From NCBI GenBank assembly GCA_002473165.1, contig DKSD01000016.1:1-58561 (forward strand): DNA of 58,561 nt, read 5' to 3'. The stretch comes from Succinatimonas sp. UBA7265. Lineage in GTDB: Bacteria; Pseudomonadota; Gammaproteobacteria; Enterobacterales; Succinivibrionaceae. The notes beneath the pieces are model-generated. The model ran no database searches. It was not told the DNA's origin and worked only from the letters and a program-made list of their open reading frames with translations. Both the position numbers and the translations under genes were made by a program. Shown in pieces: positions 1 through 6,934 of the stretch (position 1 is the first letter of the stretch; every line of letters begins with the position of its first letter).

Positions 1-336
1 AAATTTTGCAGAGGATTAAGACCAGCCCTGAGATGTACAGAGAATAAAAAAGAGGCCGAAGCCTCTCAAACGCCGGCCCGACAAGGGATGGCCGAAATGT
101 AAATTACAACAACTGTCGAAGACCGGATATGGTAAATAAGTTTCAGTTTTTGTGCAAGCCCTTTTTGGGGATTGCCGGGAAAATGTGATCTTAAGCAGGT
201 TTTTGGCCGCAGTGCGGCAGGCGTCAGCGGGCGCGGCGCGGTTACAATGCTTATCCGGTATTGTTAAAATGAGGCAAAGCCGCGCTGAGGCGGCGCTATG
301 CTTTCAGGCCGGTTCAGGCAAAGGAGCGAAATTTAA
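1..336. other. Leading non-coding stretch
   Basis: I see no convincing gene here. A 62-codon frame from 152 has no visible ribosome binding site, runs into the next gene and has no recognisable protein character. The only clear structure is a minus-strand terminator-like hairpin at 46-66. The last 20 bases carry AAAGGAG, the ribosome binding site of the acetyltransferase that starts at 337. Confidence 0.5.
46..66 (-). terminator. Rho-independent terminator-like hairpin, minus strand
   Basis: Read on the minus strand, AGAGGC and GCCTCT pair around a TTCG tetraloop and are followed by a run of T. No minus-strand gene lies upstream of it (67-336), so the transcript it would end is unknown: a small RNA, or an antisense transcript. 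Confidence 0.5.
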
Positions 337-939
337 ATGACACACATCAGGCTGGCAGTCGTGCAGGACGCGCCTGCGCTGCTGGAGATCATGAAGCAGT
401 ACATAGAAACCCCGATCACGCTTGAGTATGAGGTTCCTTCCGTTGCCGACAAGGAAACGCAGATCCTGGCTTTCTCGCATGATTATCCTTTCATCGTCAC
501 CGAGGACGAGCGCGAGGTCACGGGCTATGCGTTCGCGCACCGCAATTTCGAGCAGCCGGGGCTTTCGTGGAACGCCGAGCTGCGCGCCTTCATCAGGCTT
601 AAACAGCGCGGGCATCATTACGGCACTGCCGTCATGAATGTGCTTATGGACATTCTGAGGCTGCAGAACATCCGCAATGTGTACTCCAATGTCACTGAAG
701 GCAATCCGCGCTCGGAAAGGCTGCACAGCAAACTGGGGTTCACGAAAGTCGGGGTGCTGCACAAGACCGGCTACAAGAACGGCCGCTGGCTCGATCTCCA
801 GCTTTTTGAAAAGCGCATCTGCGATGAGCAGTACCAGGAGAGCCCGGCGCCTTTCATTCCGTTCTCGCAGCTCGATCGCGCCAAGGTCGACGAGATCATC
901 GCCAAAGCCAACCGCGAGCTTGCCGCAGGAGGCAATTAA
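337..939 (+). CDS. GNAT-family N-acetyltransferase (phosphinothricin acetyltransferase-like)
   Basis: A 200-residue cytoplasmic acetyltransferase of the GNAT fold, which moves an acetyl group from acetyl-CoA to an amine. The start agrees with AAAGGAG nine bases upstream. The N-terminal IRLAVVQDAPALLEI strand-helix and the later ERLHSKLGFTKVGVLHKTGYKNGRW stretch resemble the PAT/MnaT branch, whose members acetylate phosphinothricin-like compounds, methionine sulfone or other small amines. The usual Q/RxxGxG acetyl-CoA loop looks altered (KQRGHHYGT at about residues 88-96). About 35 C-terminal residues extend past the domain. Substrate cannot be read from the sequence. It is a single-gene unit ending in a terminator at 949-976 and replaces dnaX, which usually precedes ybaB. 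Confidence 0.75.
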   Translation: MTHIRLAVVQDAPALLEIMKQYIETPITLEYEVPSVADKETQILAFSHDYPFIVTEDEREVTGYAFAHRNFEQPGLSWNAELRAFIRLKQRGHHYGTAVMNVLMDILRLQNIRNVYSNVTEGNPRSERLHSKLGFTKVGVLHKTGYKNGRWLDLQLFEKRICDEQYQESPAPFIPFSQLDRAKVDEIIAKANRELAAGGN

Positions 940-948
940 ATTTTATGG

Positions 949-976
949 GGCGGGGGCGCGCCCTCGCCGTTTTTAT
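949..976 (+). terminator. Rho-independent terminator after the acetyltransferase gene
   Basis: GGCGGGGG pairs with CCCTCGCC (one G-T pair) around a CGCG loop, followed by five T. It separates the acetyltransferase from the ybaB-recR unit. Confidence 0.75.
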
Positions 977-1019
977 TATCCTTTTTCATGGCGGTTGTCC
1001 GCCTTTTGGAGTTAATTGA

Positions 1020-1340
1020 ATGTTTAATCAGGCAAATCTTCTTAAACAAGCCCAAATGCTTCAGGATCGCATGCAGAAGGCCCAGGAGGAAGTGGCAAAT
1101 CTTGAGGTCACCGGCGAGTCCGGCGCGGGCATGGTGAAGATCACTATGACCGGCAACCGCGAGGTCAAGCGTGTGCAGATCGATGACTCGGTGGCCAAAG
1201 AGGATAAGGAAATCTTAGAGGATCTCATCGTCGCCGCTTTCAACGACGCCTCCCGCCGCGTGGAAGAGAAGTCCAAGGAACTCTTAAGTTCCGTCACCGC
1301 CGGCATCCCGCTGCCCCCGGGCATGAAGCTGCCGTTCTGA
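1020..1340 (+). CDS. ybaB: YbaB/EbfC-family nucleoid-associated protein
   Basis: A 106-residue YbaB/EbfC protein, about the family length. These small dimers bind DNA and associate with the nucleoid. The N-terminal heptad-rich helix (QANLLKQAQMLQDRMQKAQEEV) and the central GAGMVKITMTGNREVKRVQI strands are family hallmarks, as is the PPGMKLPF C-terminus. TTGGAG lies a few bases before the ATG. The stop codon overlaps the recR start as TGATG, so the two genes are translationally coupled, as in E. coli and many bacteria. dnaX, the usual upstream partner, is missing here. Confidence 0.95.
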   Translation: MFNQANLLKQAQMLQDRMQKAQEEVANLEVTGESGAGMVKITMTGNREVKRVQIDDSVAKEDKEILEDLIVAAFNDASRRVEEKSKELLSSVTAGIPLPPGMKLPF

Positions 1341-1945
1341 TGTCTTCATCAAAAAAACTTGACGATCTCATAGCTGCGCTGCAGGTGATGCCAGGCATCG
1401 GCCCGGTGAGCGCCACGCGCATCGCCTACTATCTTTTGGATCACCGTCGCGCCGACGGCCTGCGCCTGTCATCGGTGCTCAAAGACTCGTTGGAGGCGAT
1501 CGCCCTGTGCCCTGACTGCCGCAATTACAGCGACGGCGGGGCGGAACGCTGCGCGCTCTGTTCTGACAGTCACCGCCGCGAAAGCGGGCTGCTGTGCGTT
1601 GTCGAGTCGCCTATGGATGTCGAGGCCTTTGAGCATGCAGGATCTTTTAGCGGCACTTACTTTGTGCTGCACGGCCATCTCTCGCCCATAGACGGCATCG
1701 GCCCTGAGGAACTGGGGCTGGGAGTGCTGAAACAGCGCCTCGAAAGCGGCACGGTCAGCGAGCTGATCCTGGCTGTCAGCCAGTCAGTGGACGGCGATGC
1801 CACGGCCGAGTACCTCGCGGCCATGGCCAGGCGCCAGGGCGTTAAGGTCTCGCGCCTTGCCACCGGCGTGCCCATAGGCGGGGACATCCAAAGCCTCGAC
1901 AGCGGCACGCTGGCCTCGTCGCTGCAGTTCCGCCGCCAGCTTTAG
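1340..1945 (+). CDS. recR: Recombination mediator protein RecR
   Basis: RecR works with RecF and RecO to load RecA on gapped DNA. The 201 residues equal the E. coli length. Visible parts: the helix-hairpin-helix MPGIGPVSATRIA (17-29), a C4 zinc finger with Cys57, Cys60, Cys71 and Cys74, and a TOPRIM domain beginning LLCVVESPMDVEAFE at about residue 84. The ATG overlaps the ybaB stop (TGATG). No terminator is visible between recR and htpG; the htpG heat-shock promoter lies just past the stop. Confidence 0.97.
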   Translation: MSSSKKLDDLIAALQVMPGIGPVSATRIAYYLLDHRRADGLRLSSVLKDSLEAIALCPDCRNYSDGGAERCALCSDSHRRESGLLCVVESPMDVEAFEHAGSFSGTYFVLHGHLSPIDGIGPEELGLGVLKQRLESGTVSELILAVSQSVDGDATAEYLAAMARRQGVKVSRLATGVPIGGDIQSLDSGTLASSLQFRRQL

Positions 1946-1975
1946 CCTTTCACGGCTGTTCACAAAGCCGCGCCC

Positions 1976-2003
1976 CTTGAAATCTCCAAAAGCGCCCCCA
2001 TTT
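1976..2003 (+). promoter_or_regulatory. Sigma-32 heat-shock promoter of htpG
   Basis: CTTGAAA (1976-1982) and CCCCATTT (1996-2003) match the sigma-32 -35 and -10 consensus with a 13-bp spacer. It lies about 50 bp upstream of htpG, a classic heat-shock gene, so heat-inducible transcription is strongly implied. Confidence 0.85.
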
Positions 2004-2052
2004 AGCTTCCAGCAAGAAGTTTTAGGACTTTTTTTGGAGATTTTTATTTCAA

Positions 2053-3972
2053 ATGACCGCCACCGTTCATGGTTTTCAGACTCAGGTCGCCAAACTGCTT
2101 GACCTGCTTGCCAATTCTCTTTATTCCAACAAGGAAGTGTTCTTAAGAGAACTTATCTCTAACGCCTCGGACGCCATAGACAAGCTCCACTTCCTCTCGC
2201 TGACAAACCCGGATCTCATCAAAGAGGATCCCAAGTTTAAGATCACCGTGAAAGCCGATCCGGATGCCGGCACGCTGACGATCACCGACAACGGCATCGG
2301 CATGACGCTTGAGGAGGCCAACAACCACCTGGGCACTATAGCCGAGTCGGGCACTGAGGAGTTCATGAAGAAACTCACCGGCGACAAGGCCAAAGATTCC
2401 ATGCTCATCGGCCAGTTCGGCGTGGGCTTTTATTCATCGTTCATCGTCGCCGATCGCGTGACCGTGCTCTCACGCTCTGTCAACGCCAAGGAAAACGAAG
2501 GCGTGCGCTGGGAGTCCACAGGCAGCGGCACTTTTGAATCCGAGAACATCGAGCGCAAGCAGCGCGGCACCGAGGTGATCCTCCACTTAAAGGATTCCGA
2601 GAAGAACTTCCTCGAGGAATGGACGCTGCGCGATTCCATCACCAAATATTCCGATCACATCTCCGTGCCGGTCGAACTGTGGGTCAAGAAGTACGATGCC
2701 CCGGAAAAAGGCGAGGAAAACAAGGACGACAAGGACAAGGAGCCCAAGTTCCACTTTGAGTGGGAGCAGGTCAACGATGCCAAGGCGCTGTGGACCCGCA
2801 ACCCTAAAGACATCAAGGATGACGAGTACAAGGAGTTCTACAAGCATCTCTCCCGCGACTACGCCGATCCGCTGACCTGGGCGCACAACAAGGTCGAGGG
2901 CAGCTTAGAGTACACCTCGCTGCTCTACATCCCCAAGAACGCGCCGTGGGATCTCTACAACCGCGATCACCAGCACGGGCTTAAACTCTTCGTGCAGCGA
3001 GTCTTCATCATGGACAAGGCCGACGCCTTCCTGCCCAACTACCTGCGCTTTGTCTCAGGCCTCGTGGATACGAACGCGCTGCCGCTTAACATCTCCCGCG
3101 AACTGCTCCAGGAGACCCAGGTCACCCGCAAGCTCAAGAAAGCCCTGACGAAGCGCGCGCTGCAGATGATCGAAAAACTCGCCTCCGACAAGGACAAATA
3201 CAAGGAATTCTGGGCGCAGTTTGGCAACTGCCTCAAAGAAGGCCCGGTTGAGGACTACGACAACCGCGACGCGGTCTTAAAACTGCTGCGCTTCGCCTCC
3301 ACGAAATCTGGCACCTCAGAGGAGAACGTCTCGCTTGACGAGTACATCGCCCGCATGCCCAAAGGCCAGGACAAGATTTACTACCTGACCGCTGACAGTT
3401 ATGAGGCCGCCGCCAACAGCCCTTATCTTGAGAACCTCAGGAAAAAGGGCGTGGAAGTGCTGCTGATGTGGCAGCGCATCGACGAGTGGCTCATGGGCAA
3501 TGTCAATGAGTACTCCGGAAAGGAGTTCGTCTCCGCCACCGCCTCGGACTTAAAGCTTGGCGATGAACTGGGCGGCAAGGAAGAGAAGGAGAAGAAAGAA
3601 ACTTCCCAAAAGGAAAACAAAGATCTCATCGAGCGCTTTAAGAAAGCTCTGGGAGACAAGGTCAAAGACGTGACTGTGTCCACCCGCTTAACCGACAGCC
3701 CTTCGTGCGTGATCTCAGATTCAAACCGCATGATGACCGCGCAGATGCGCAGGCTTTTGGAAGCCACCGGCCAGAAGATGCCTGACGAGAAGTTCACTTT
3801 GGAGATAAACCCTGAGCATCCTTTGGTGAAGAAGGCTTTTGCCGAGGCTGATGACACGGTGTTTGCCAAGTGGGCTGAGGTTATCTACGAACAGGCGCTG
3901 CTCTCCGATCAGGGCGGCCTCAAAGATCCGGCAACTTTCGTCAAGACCTTAAACAGCCTGCTGATAGGCTAA
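2053..3972 (+). CDS. htpG: Molecular chaperone HtpG (bacterial Hsp90)
   Basis: ATP-dependent dimeric chaperone of the cytoplasm that remodels client proteins with DnaK. It has 639 residues (E. coli 624). The N-terminal GHKL ATPase shows the nucleotide-binding motifs ELISNASDAIDKL (33-45, with catalytic Glu33 region), DNGIGM (79-84) and GQFGVGFYSSF (120-130). A charged, Lys/Glu-rich linker at about 215-235 and a second at about 500-520 are slightly longer than usual. The gene sits between recR and adk as in E. coli, has its own sigma-32 promoter, and ends in a strong terminator (3992-4029). Confidence 0.98.
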   Translation: MTATVHGFQTQVAKLLDLLANSLYSNKEVFLRELISNASDAIDKLHFLSLTNPDLIKEDPKFKITVKADPDAGTLTITDNGIGMTLEEANNHLGTIAESGTEEFMKKLTGDKAKDSMLIGQFGVGFYSSFIVADRVTVLSRSVNAKENEGVRWESTGSGTFESENIERKQRGTEVILHLKDSEKNFLEEWTLRDSITKYSDHISVPVELWVKKYDAPEKGEENKDDKDKEPKFHFEWEQVNDAKALWTRNPKDIKDDEYKEFYKHLSRDYADPLTWAHNKVEGSLEYTSLLYIPKNAPWDLYNRDHQHGLKLFVQRVFIMDKADAFLPNYLRFVSGLVDTNALPLNISRELLQETQVTRKLKKALTKRALQMIEKLASDKDKYKEFWAQFGNCLKEGPVEDYDNRDAVLKLLRFASTKSGTSEENVSLDEYIARMPKGQDKIYYLTADSYEAAANSPYLENLRKKGVEVLLMWQRIDEWLMGNVNEYSGKEFVSATASDLKLGDELGGKEEKEKKETSQKENKDLIERFKKALGDKVKDVTVSTRLTDSPSCVISDSNRMMTAQMRRLLEATGQKMPDEKFTLEINPEHPLVKKAFAEADDTVFAKWAEVIYEQALLSDQGGLKDPATFVKTLNSLLIG

Positions 3973-3991
3973 GGCTTAAGGCAGAGTTAAA

Positions 3992-4029
3992 AGCCGGGCA
4001 GGGCGCGCGGGCGCCCTCCCGGCTTTTTT
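3992..4029 (+). terminator. Rho-independent terminator after htpG
   Basis: AGCCGGG pairs with CCCGGCT; an inner GGGCGC/GCGCCC extends the stem. Six T follow. Confidence 0.85.
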
Positions 4030-4047
4030 CGCAATCCCCCTCGGGGG

Positions 4048-4053
4048 TATAAT
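4048..4053 (+). promoter_or_regulatory. Candidate sigma-70 -10 element for adk
   Basis: A perfect TATAAT about 50 bp before the adk start and just after the htpG terminator. The -35 region is poor (it falls in the terminator T run), so the call rests on the -10 box and its position. Confidence 0.5.
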
Positions 4054-4102
4054 CTCACCGTACCGCCTCAGGCGGCAGACGAATACAAGGAACAGAATTT
4101 AA

Positions 4103-4747
4103 ATGCGTATTATTCTCTTAGGACCCCCGGGCGCCGGCAAGGGCACTCAGGCTCAAAACATCACCCGCGCCTTCTCCATCCCCCAGATCTCCACCGGGGA
4201 CATGCTGCGCGCCGCCATTAAGGCGGGCACCGAGCTTGGGCTTAAAGCCAAGGCGGTGATGGACAAAGGGCAGCTGGTGTCAGATGACATCATCCTCGGG
4301 CTGGTCAAAGAGCGCATTGCCAAAGACGACTGCAAAAACGGTTTCCTCTTTGACGGCTTCCCTCGCACCATCCCCCAGGCCCAGGCTCTGGTTGACAACG
4401 GGATCGGCATCGACGCGGTCGTCGAACTGCAGGTGCCTGACGAGAAGATCGTCAAGCGCATGTCAGGCCGCCGGGTGCACCTGGCCTCCGGCAGAACCTA
4501 CCACATCGTCTACAACCCTCCCAAAGTCGAAGGCAAGGACGATGTGACCGGCGAGCCTTTGGTGATCCGCCCTGACGATCAGGAAGAGACCGTGCGCGCC
4601 CGCCTTAAGGTGTACCACACCCAGACCGAGCCGCTTGTCGGTTTCTACAAGGATCTGGCTGCCAAAGGGCAGACCAAATATGTGGCCGTCGACGGCAACC
4701 GCGACGTTAAGGTAATTGCCGACGAGATCATCGCCAAGGTTAAGTAA
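4103..4747 (+). CDS. adk: Adenylate kinase
   Basis: Converts ATP + AMP to 2 ADP and holds the adenylate pool in balance. The 214 residues equal E. coli Adk. The P-loop GPPGAGKGTQ is at residues 7-16, the AMP-binding STGDMLR follows, and the DGFPRT motif is at about 84-89. The LID (about 122-159) is the long type without the four zinc cysteines, as in other gammaproteobacteria. The stop is immediately followed by the GTG of the next gene, so the two are probably co-transcribed. Confidence 0.98.
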   Translation: MRIILLGPPGAGKGTQAQNITRAFSIPQISTGDMLRAAIKAGTELGLKAKAVMDKGQLVSDDIILGLVKERIAKDDCKNGFLFDGFPRTIPQAQALVDNGIGIDAVVELQVPDEKIVKRMSGRRVHLASGRTYHIVYNPPKVEGKDDVTGEPLVIRPDDQEETVRARLKVYHTQTEPLVGFYKDLAAKGQTKYVAVDGNRDVKVIADEIIAKVK

Positions 4748-5368
4748 GTGAAAAAAGCCGCACTCTTTTGCCTGCTGATGCTCTCTTTGGCCGCGCGGGC
4801 GGCGCAGACGGATGAAACTCCTCAAAAGGTTCAGGCCGCCGACAGCTTTGCGGCCGCAGCCTCGGGCGAGGCCGGCGCATCCTCAGCCTCAGCAGATGCC
4901 GCGTCAGGGCAGGCTGCTCCGGATGTTTCAGGCACTGCGACTGATGGCGCAGCCGATGAGGAGCTTGACAGCGCGGCTTTTGCGATGGTGCACCAGATCC
5001 CATGTCCCACAGGCTGGATCGTAAGCCCCAATCCCAGTACGGACAATTCGCTTGCCTATATGACCGATGACGGGCAGCTGGCGGTGAGCGTCACGTCGAT
5101 CACCTCAAAGCAGGGATCCGGCGTGCCCACTGAGGCTGAGAGCTACGCGCGCGTGGCTGCCGAGCAGATGGGCTGCAGCATTCCGGTGGGCTCAAATTTC
5201 ATCGAGGGCGGCTGGACCTTTGAGTGCAAGGACTTTGAGGTCGAAGGCGTCGTTTACGGCGATCCCGGCGAACTGGTCCTTTTGGGGATCTCAGGGCGCA
5301 GCGCCAAGACGGAGCCGAGCTTAAACGAGTTCGTGCGCTTCCTGCAATATCAGGCAAAAGCCGACTGA
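4748..5368 (+). CDS. Exported protein of unknown function
   Basis: I do not recognise the family. The 206-residue product starts with a GTG that abuts the adk stop. MKKAALFCLLMLSLAARAA is a clear Sec signal peptide with likely cleavage after ARA. Residues about 20-75 are a low-complexity Ala/Ser/Asp/Glu linker. The globular part (about 78-206) has three cysteines (IPCPTGW, MGCSIP, FECKD) that could form a disulfide in the periplasm. Head-to-tail contact with adk suggests expression by read-through. A strong terminator follows at 5391-5420. Confidence 0.7.
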   Translation: MKKAALFCLLMLSLAARAAQTDETPQKVQAADSFAAAASGEAGASSASADAASGQAAPDVSGTATDGAADEELDSAAFAMVHQIPCPTGWIVSPNPSTDNSLAYMTDDGQLAVSVTSITSKQGSGVPTEAESYARVAAEQMGCSIPVGSNFIEGGWTFECKDFEVEGVVYGDPGELVLLGISGRSAKTEPSLNEFVRFLQYQAKAD

Positions 5369-5390
5369 CACGCAAAGATCCGTTATCATG

Positions 5391-5420
5391 AAACCGGAAG
5401 AGAGACTCTTCCGGTTTTTT
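5391..5420 (+). terminator. Rho-independent terminator after the adk unit
   Basis: AAACCGGAAGAG and CTCTTCCGGTTT form a perfect 12-bp stem with a 3-base loop and a T run. Its position argues against a translation start at 5388 for the following gene. Confidence 0.9.
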
Positions 5421-5438
5421 ACTGCCAGGAGGCTGCCC

Positions 5439-6119
5439 GTGATCCTCAAGCCAAACCACAATTCCTTTTACTACGCAGGCGCCGCGGGGGCGGAACTGCC
5501 GCGCTTTAACTGCAAAGACACCGCGCTTTTGGTCATAGATTTGCAGCGCTGCTACCTGCGTCAGGGCGAGGACGGCGGCGCCGCTGAGGCAGCGCGCTGG
5601 GAGCCTTTTCGCAAAAGGCTCGCGGACAAGGTGCTCCCCAAGGTGCAGTCGCTTGAACGGCGTTTTCGCGCTGCCGGCTCTGAGGTGATCTTCGCGAGGA
5701 TCGCCTGCCAGAAGAACAACGGTTCAGACCGCTCGCTCTCCCAGCGCCTGCCCGGATTTAACGATCTGCTCATGCCCAGGGATTCCGAGGGCTCGCAGAT
5801 CATAGACAGCGTGGCGCCGCAGGGCGATGAGATCACGGTGTGCAAGACCACGGACAGCGCGCTGACCGGCACGAACCTGCGGCTGATGCTTTGCAACATG
5901 GGAATTAAGAACGTCGTCGTCTGCGGGATCTTTACCGATCAGTGCGTGGCCTCAACGGTGCGCTCGCTTGCAGACGAGAGTTTCTTTGTGGTGATCCCTG
6001 AGGACGCGTGCGCGGCCGGCACCATGGAACTGCACGATCACGAGCTTGAGATCTTAAACCACATCTATGCCCAGGTAGGCACGTGCGCCGAGGTGCTTGC
6101 CTGGACGCGTGAGGGCTGA
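5439..6119 (+). CDS. Isochorismatase-family cysteine hydrolase
   Basis: A 226-residue member of the isochorismatase-like superfamily (nicotinamidases, N-carbamoylsarcosine amidase, isochorismatases). The catalytic triad is visible: Asp in LLVIDLQRCYL, Lys in VCKTTDSALTGTNL, and Cys in VCGIFTDQCVASTVRSL. The exact substrate cannot be told; it is not a canonical PncA. I start it at GTG 5439, which has CAGGAGG seven bases upstream. An in-frame ATG at 5388 lies inside the preceding terminator and is unlikely to be used. The stop is five bases before the Sel1 gene, so they may form one unit. Confidence 0.82.
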   Translation: MILKPNHNSFYYAGAAGAELPRFNCKDTALLVIDLQRCYLRQGEDGGAAEAARWEPFRKRLADKVLPKVQSLERRFRAAGSEVIFARIACQKNNGSDRSLSQRLPGFNDLLMPRDSEGSQIIDSVAPQGDEITVCKTTDSALTGTNLRLMLCNMGIKNVVVCGIFTDQCVASTVRSLADESFFVVIPEDACAAGTMELHDHELEILNHIYAQVGTCAEVLAWTREG

Positions 6120-6124
6120 TCCAT

Positions 6125-6934
6125 TTGTTTTTGCCTCCTATTCTGTATGCGCTCTGCTGCGCTCTGGCCATGGCTCAGGCGCTGCCGGCCTTCGCCGCGC
6201 CGCAGCCTGGTCAAACAGATCAGGCAAGCCCCGGCGCCGGCGATCCGGATGCTTTAAAAGCGCAGCGCCTTGAGGCAGCCTCGCGCTGCGCCCGCGGGGA
6301 GGCGCCGCAGTGCCTGCGTTTAGCCGCTCTTCGCGGCAAGACAGAAGATCCTGCCGGAGCGCCGCTGTTTACCGAGGGGGCGCAGGGATTGTTGCAGGCC
6401 GGTAAAGAGGCCGAACCCGTGATTGCTGGCTATCAGAAAGCCTGCGATCTGGGCTATTACTTAGGCTGCCTGAAACTTGCGCAGGTGCACGAGGATGACG
6501 AGGCCGGCCGCAAGGATCTCAATCTTGCCGTAAAGAACTACCGCTTAGCCTGCGAGCGTCTGGGCTCTGTGGCCTGCGCGCAGTACGCCGATCGCCTTGA
6601 AAAGGGCTTCTTTGGCAAAGCCGATCCCAAGGAGCAGAACTGGGCGCTTGAACGTTCATGCCTGATCAACAACTTCCCGCTTTATGATCTCAAGTCCGGG
6701 TATTTCTGCAACGGCTGGGCGGCCTTCCTCGATTCGCAAAAAGTGCGCCCCAAGGATGCCCCGGAGAGCGCAAAGCTGTTGCATGACTCCTGCCTTGCGG
6801 ACAATGCCGAAGCCTGCGCGGCGCTCTCATCGCGTTACCGCCAGGGCAGAGGTGTCGCCCGCTCTGAACAGCAGGCCGTTTTTTATGAAAAGCGCTGCCG
6901 CTTCCTTGATCCCCAAAAGAGGTGCCGAAGGTGA
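6125..6934 (+). CDS. Secreted cysteine-rich Sel1-repeat protein, first of a pair
   Basis: A 269-residue exported protein built of Sel1-like (TPR-type) helical repeats. A TTG start gives a signal peptide (MFLPPILYALCCALAMAQALPAFA); the start is uncertain because no strong ribosome binding site is seen. The repeats carry paired cysteines seven or eight apart (ACDLGYYLGC, ACERLGSVAC, SCLADNAEAC), the pattern of Helicobacter Hcp proteins, in which each pair forms a disulfide that staples the repeat. Such proteins usually bind peptides or proteins outside the cytoplasm. The stop overlaps the start of a larger paralogue (GTGA), so the two are co-translated and probably work together. Confidence 0.75.
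   Translation: MFLPPILYALCCALAMAQALPAFAAPQPGQTDQASPGAGDPDALKAQRLEAASRCARGEAPQCLRLAALRGKTEDPAGAPLFTEGAQGLLQAGKEAEPVIAGYQKACDLGYYLGCLKLAQVHEDDEAGRKDLNLAVKNYRLACERLGSVACAQYADRLEKGFFGKADPKEQNWALERSCLINNFPLYDLKSGYFCNGWAAFLDSQKVRPKDAPESAKLLHDSCLADNAEACAALSSRYRQGRGVARSEQQAVFYEKRCRFLDPQKRCRR

Noticed and set aside
5388..5438. Start of the isochorismatase-like gene at ATG 5388
   Set aside because: The codons overlap a perfect terminator hairpin, and a GTG with a strong ribosome binding site lies at 5439.
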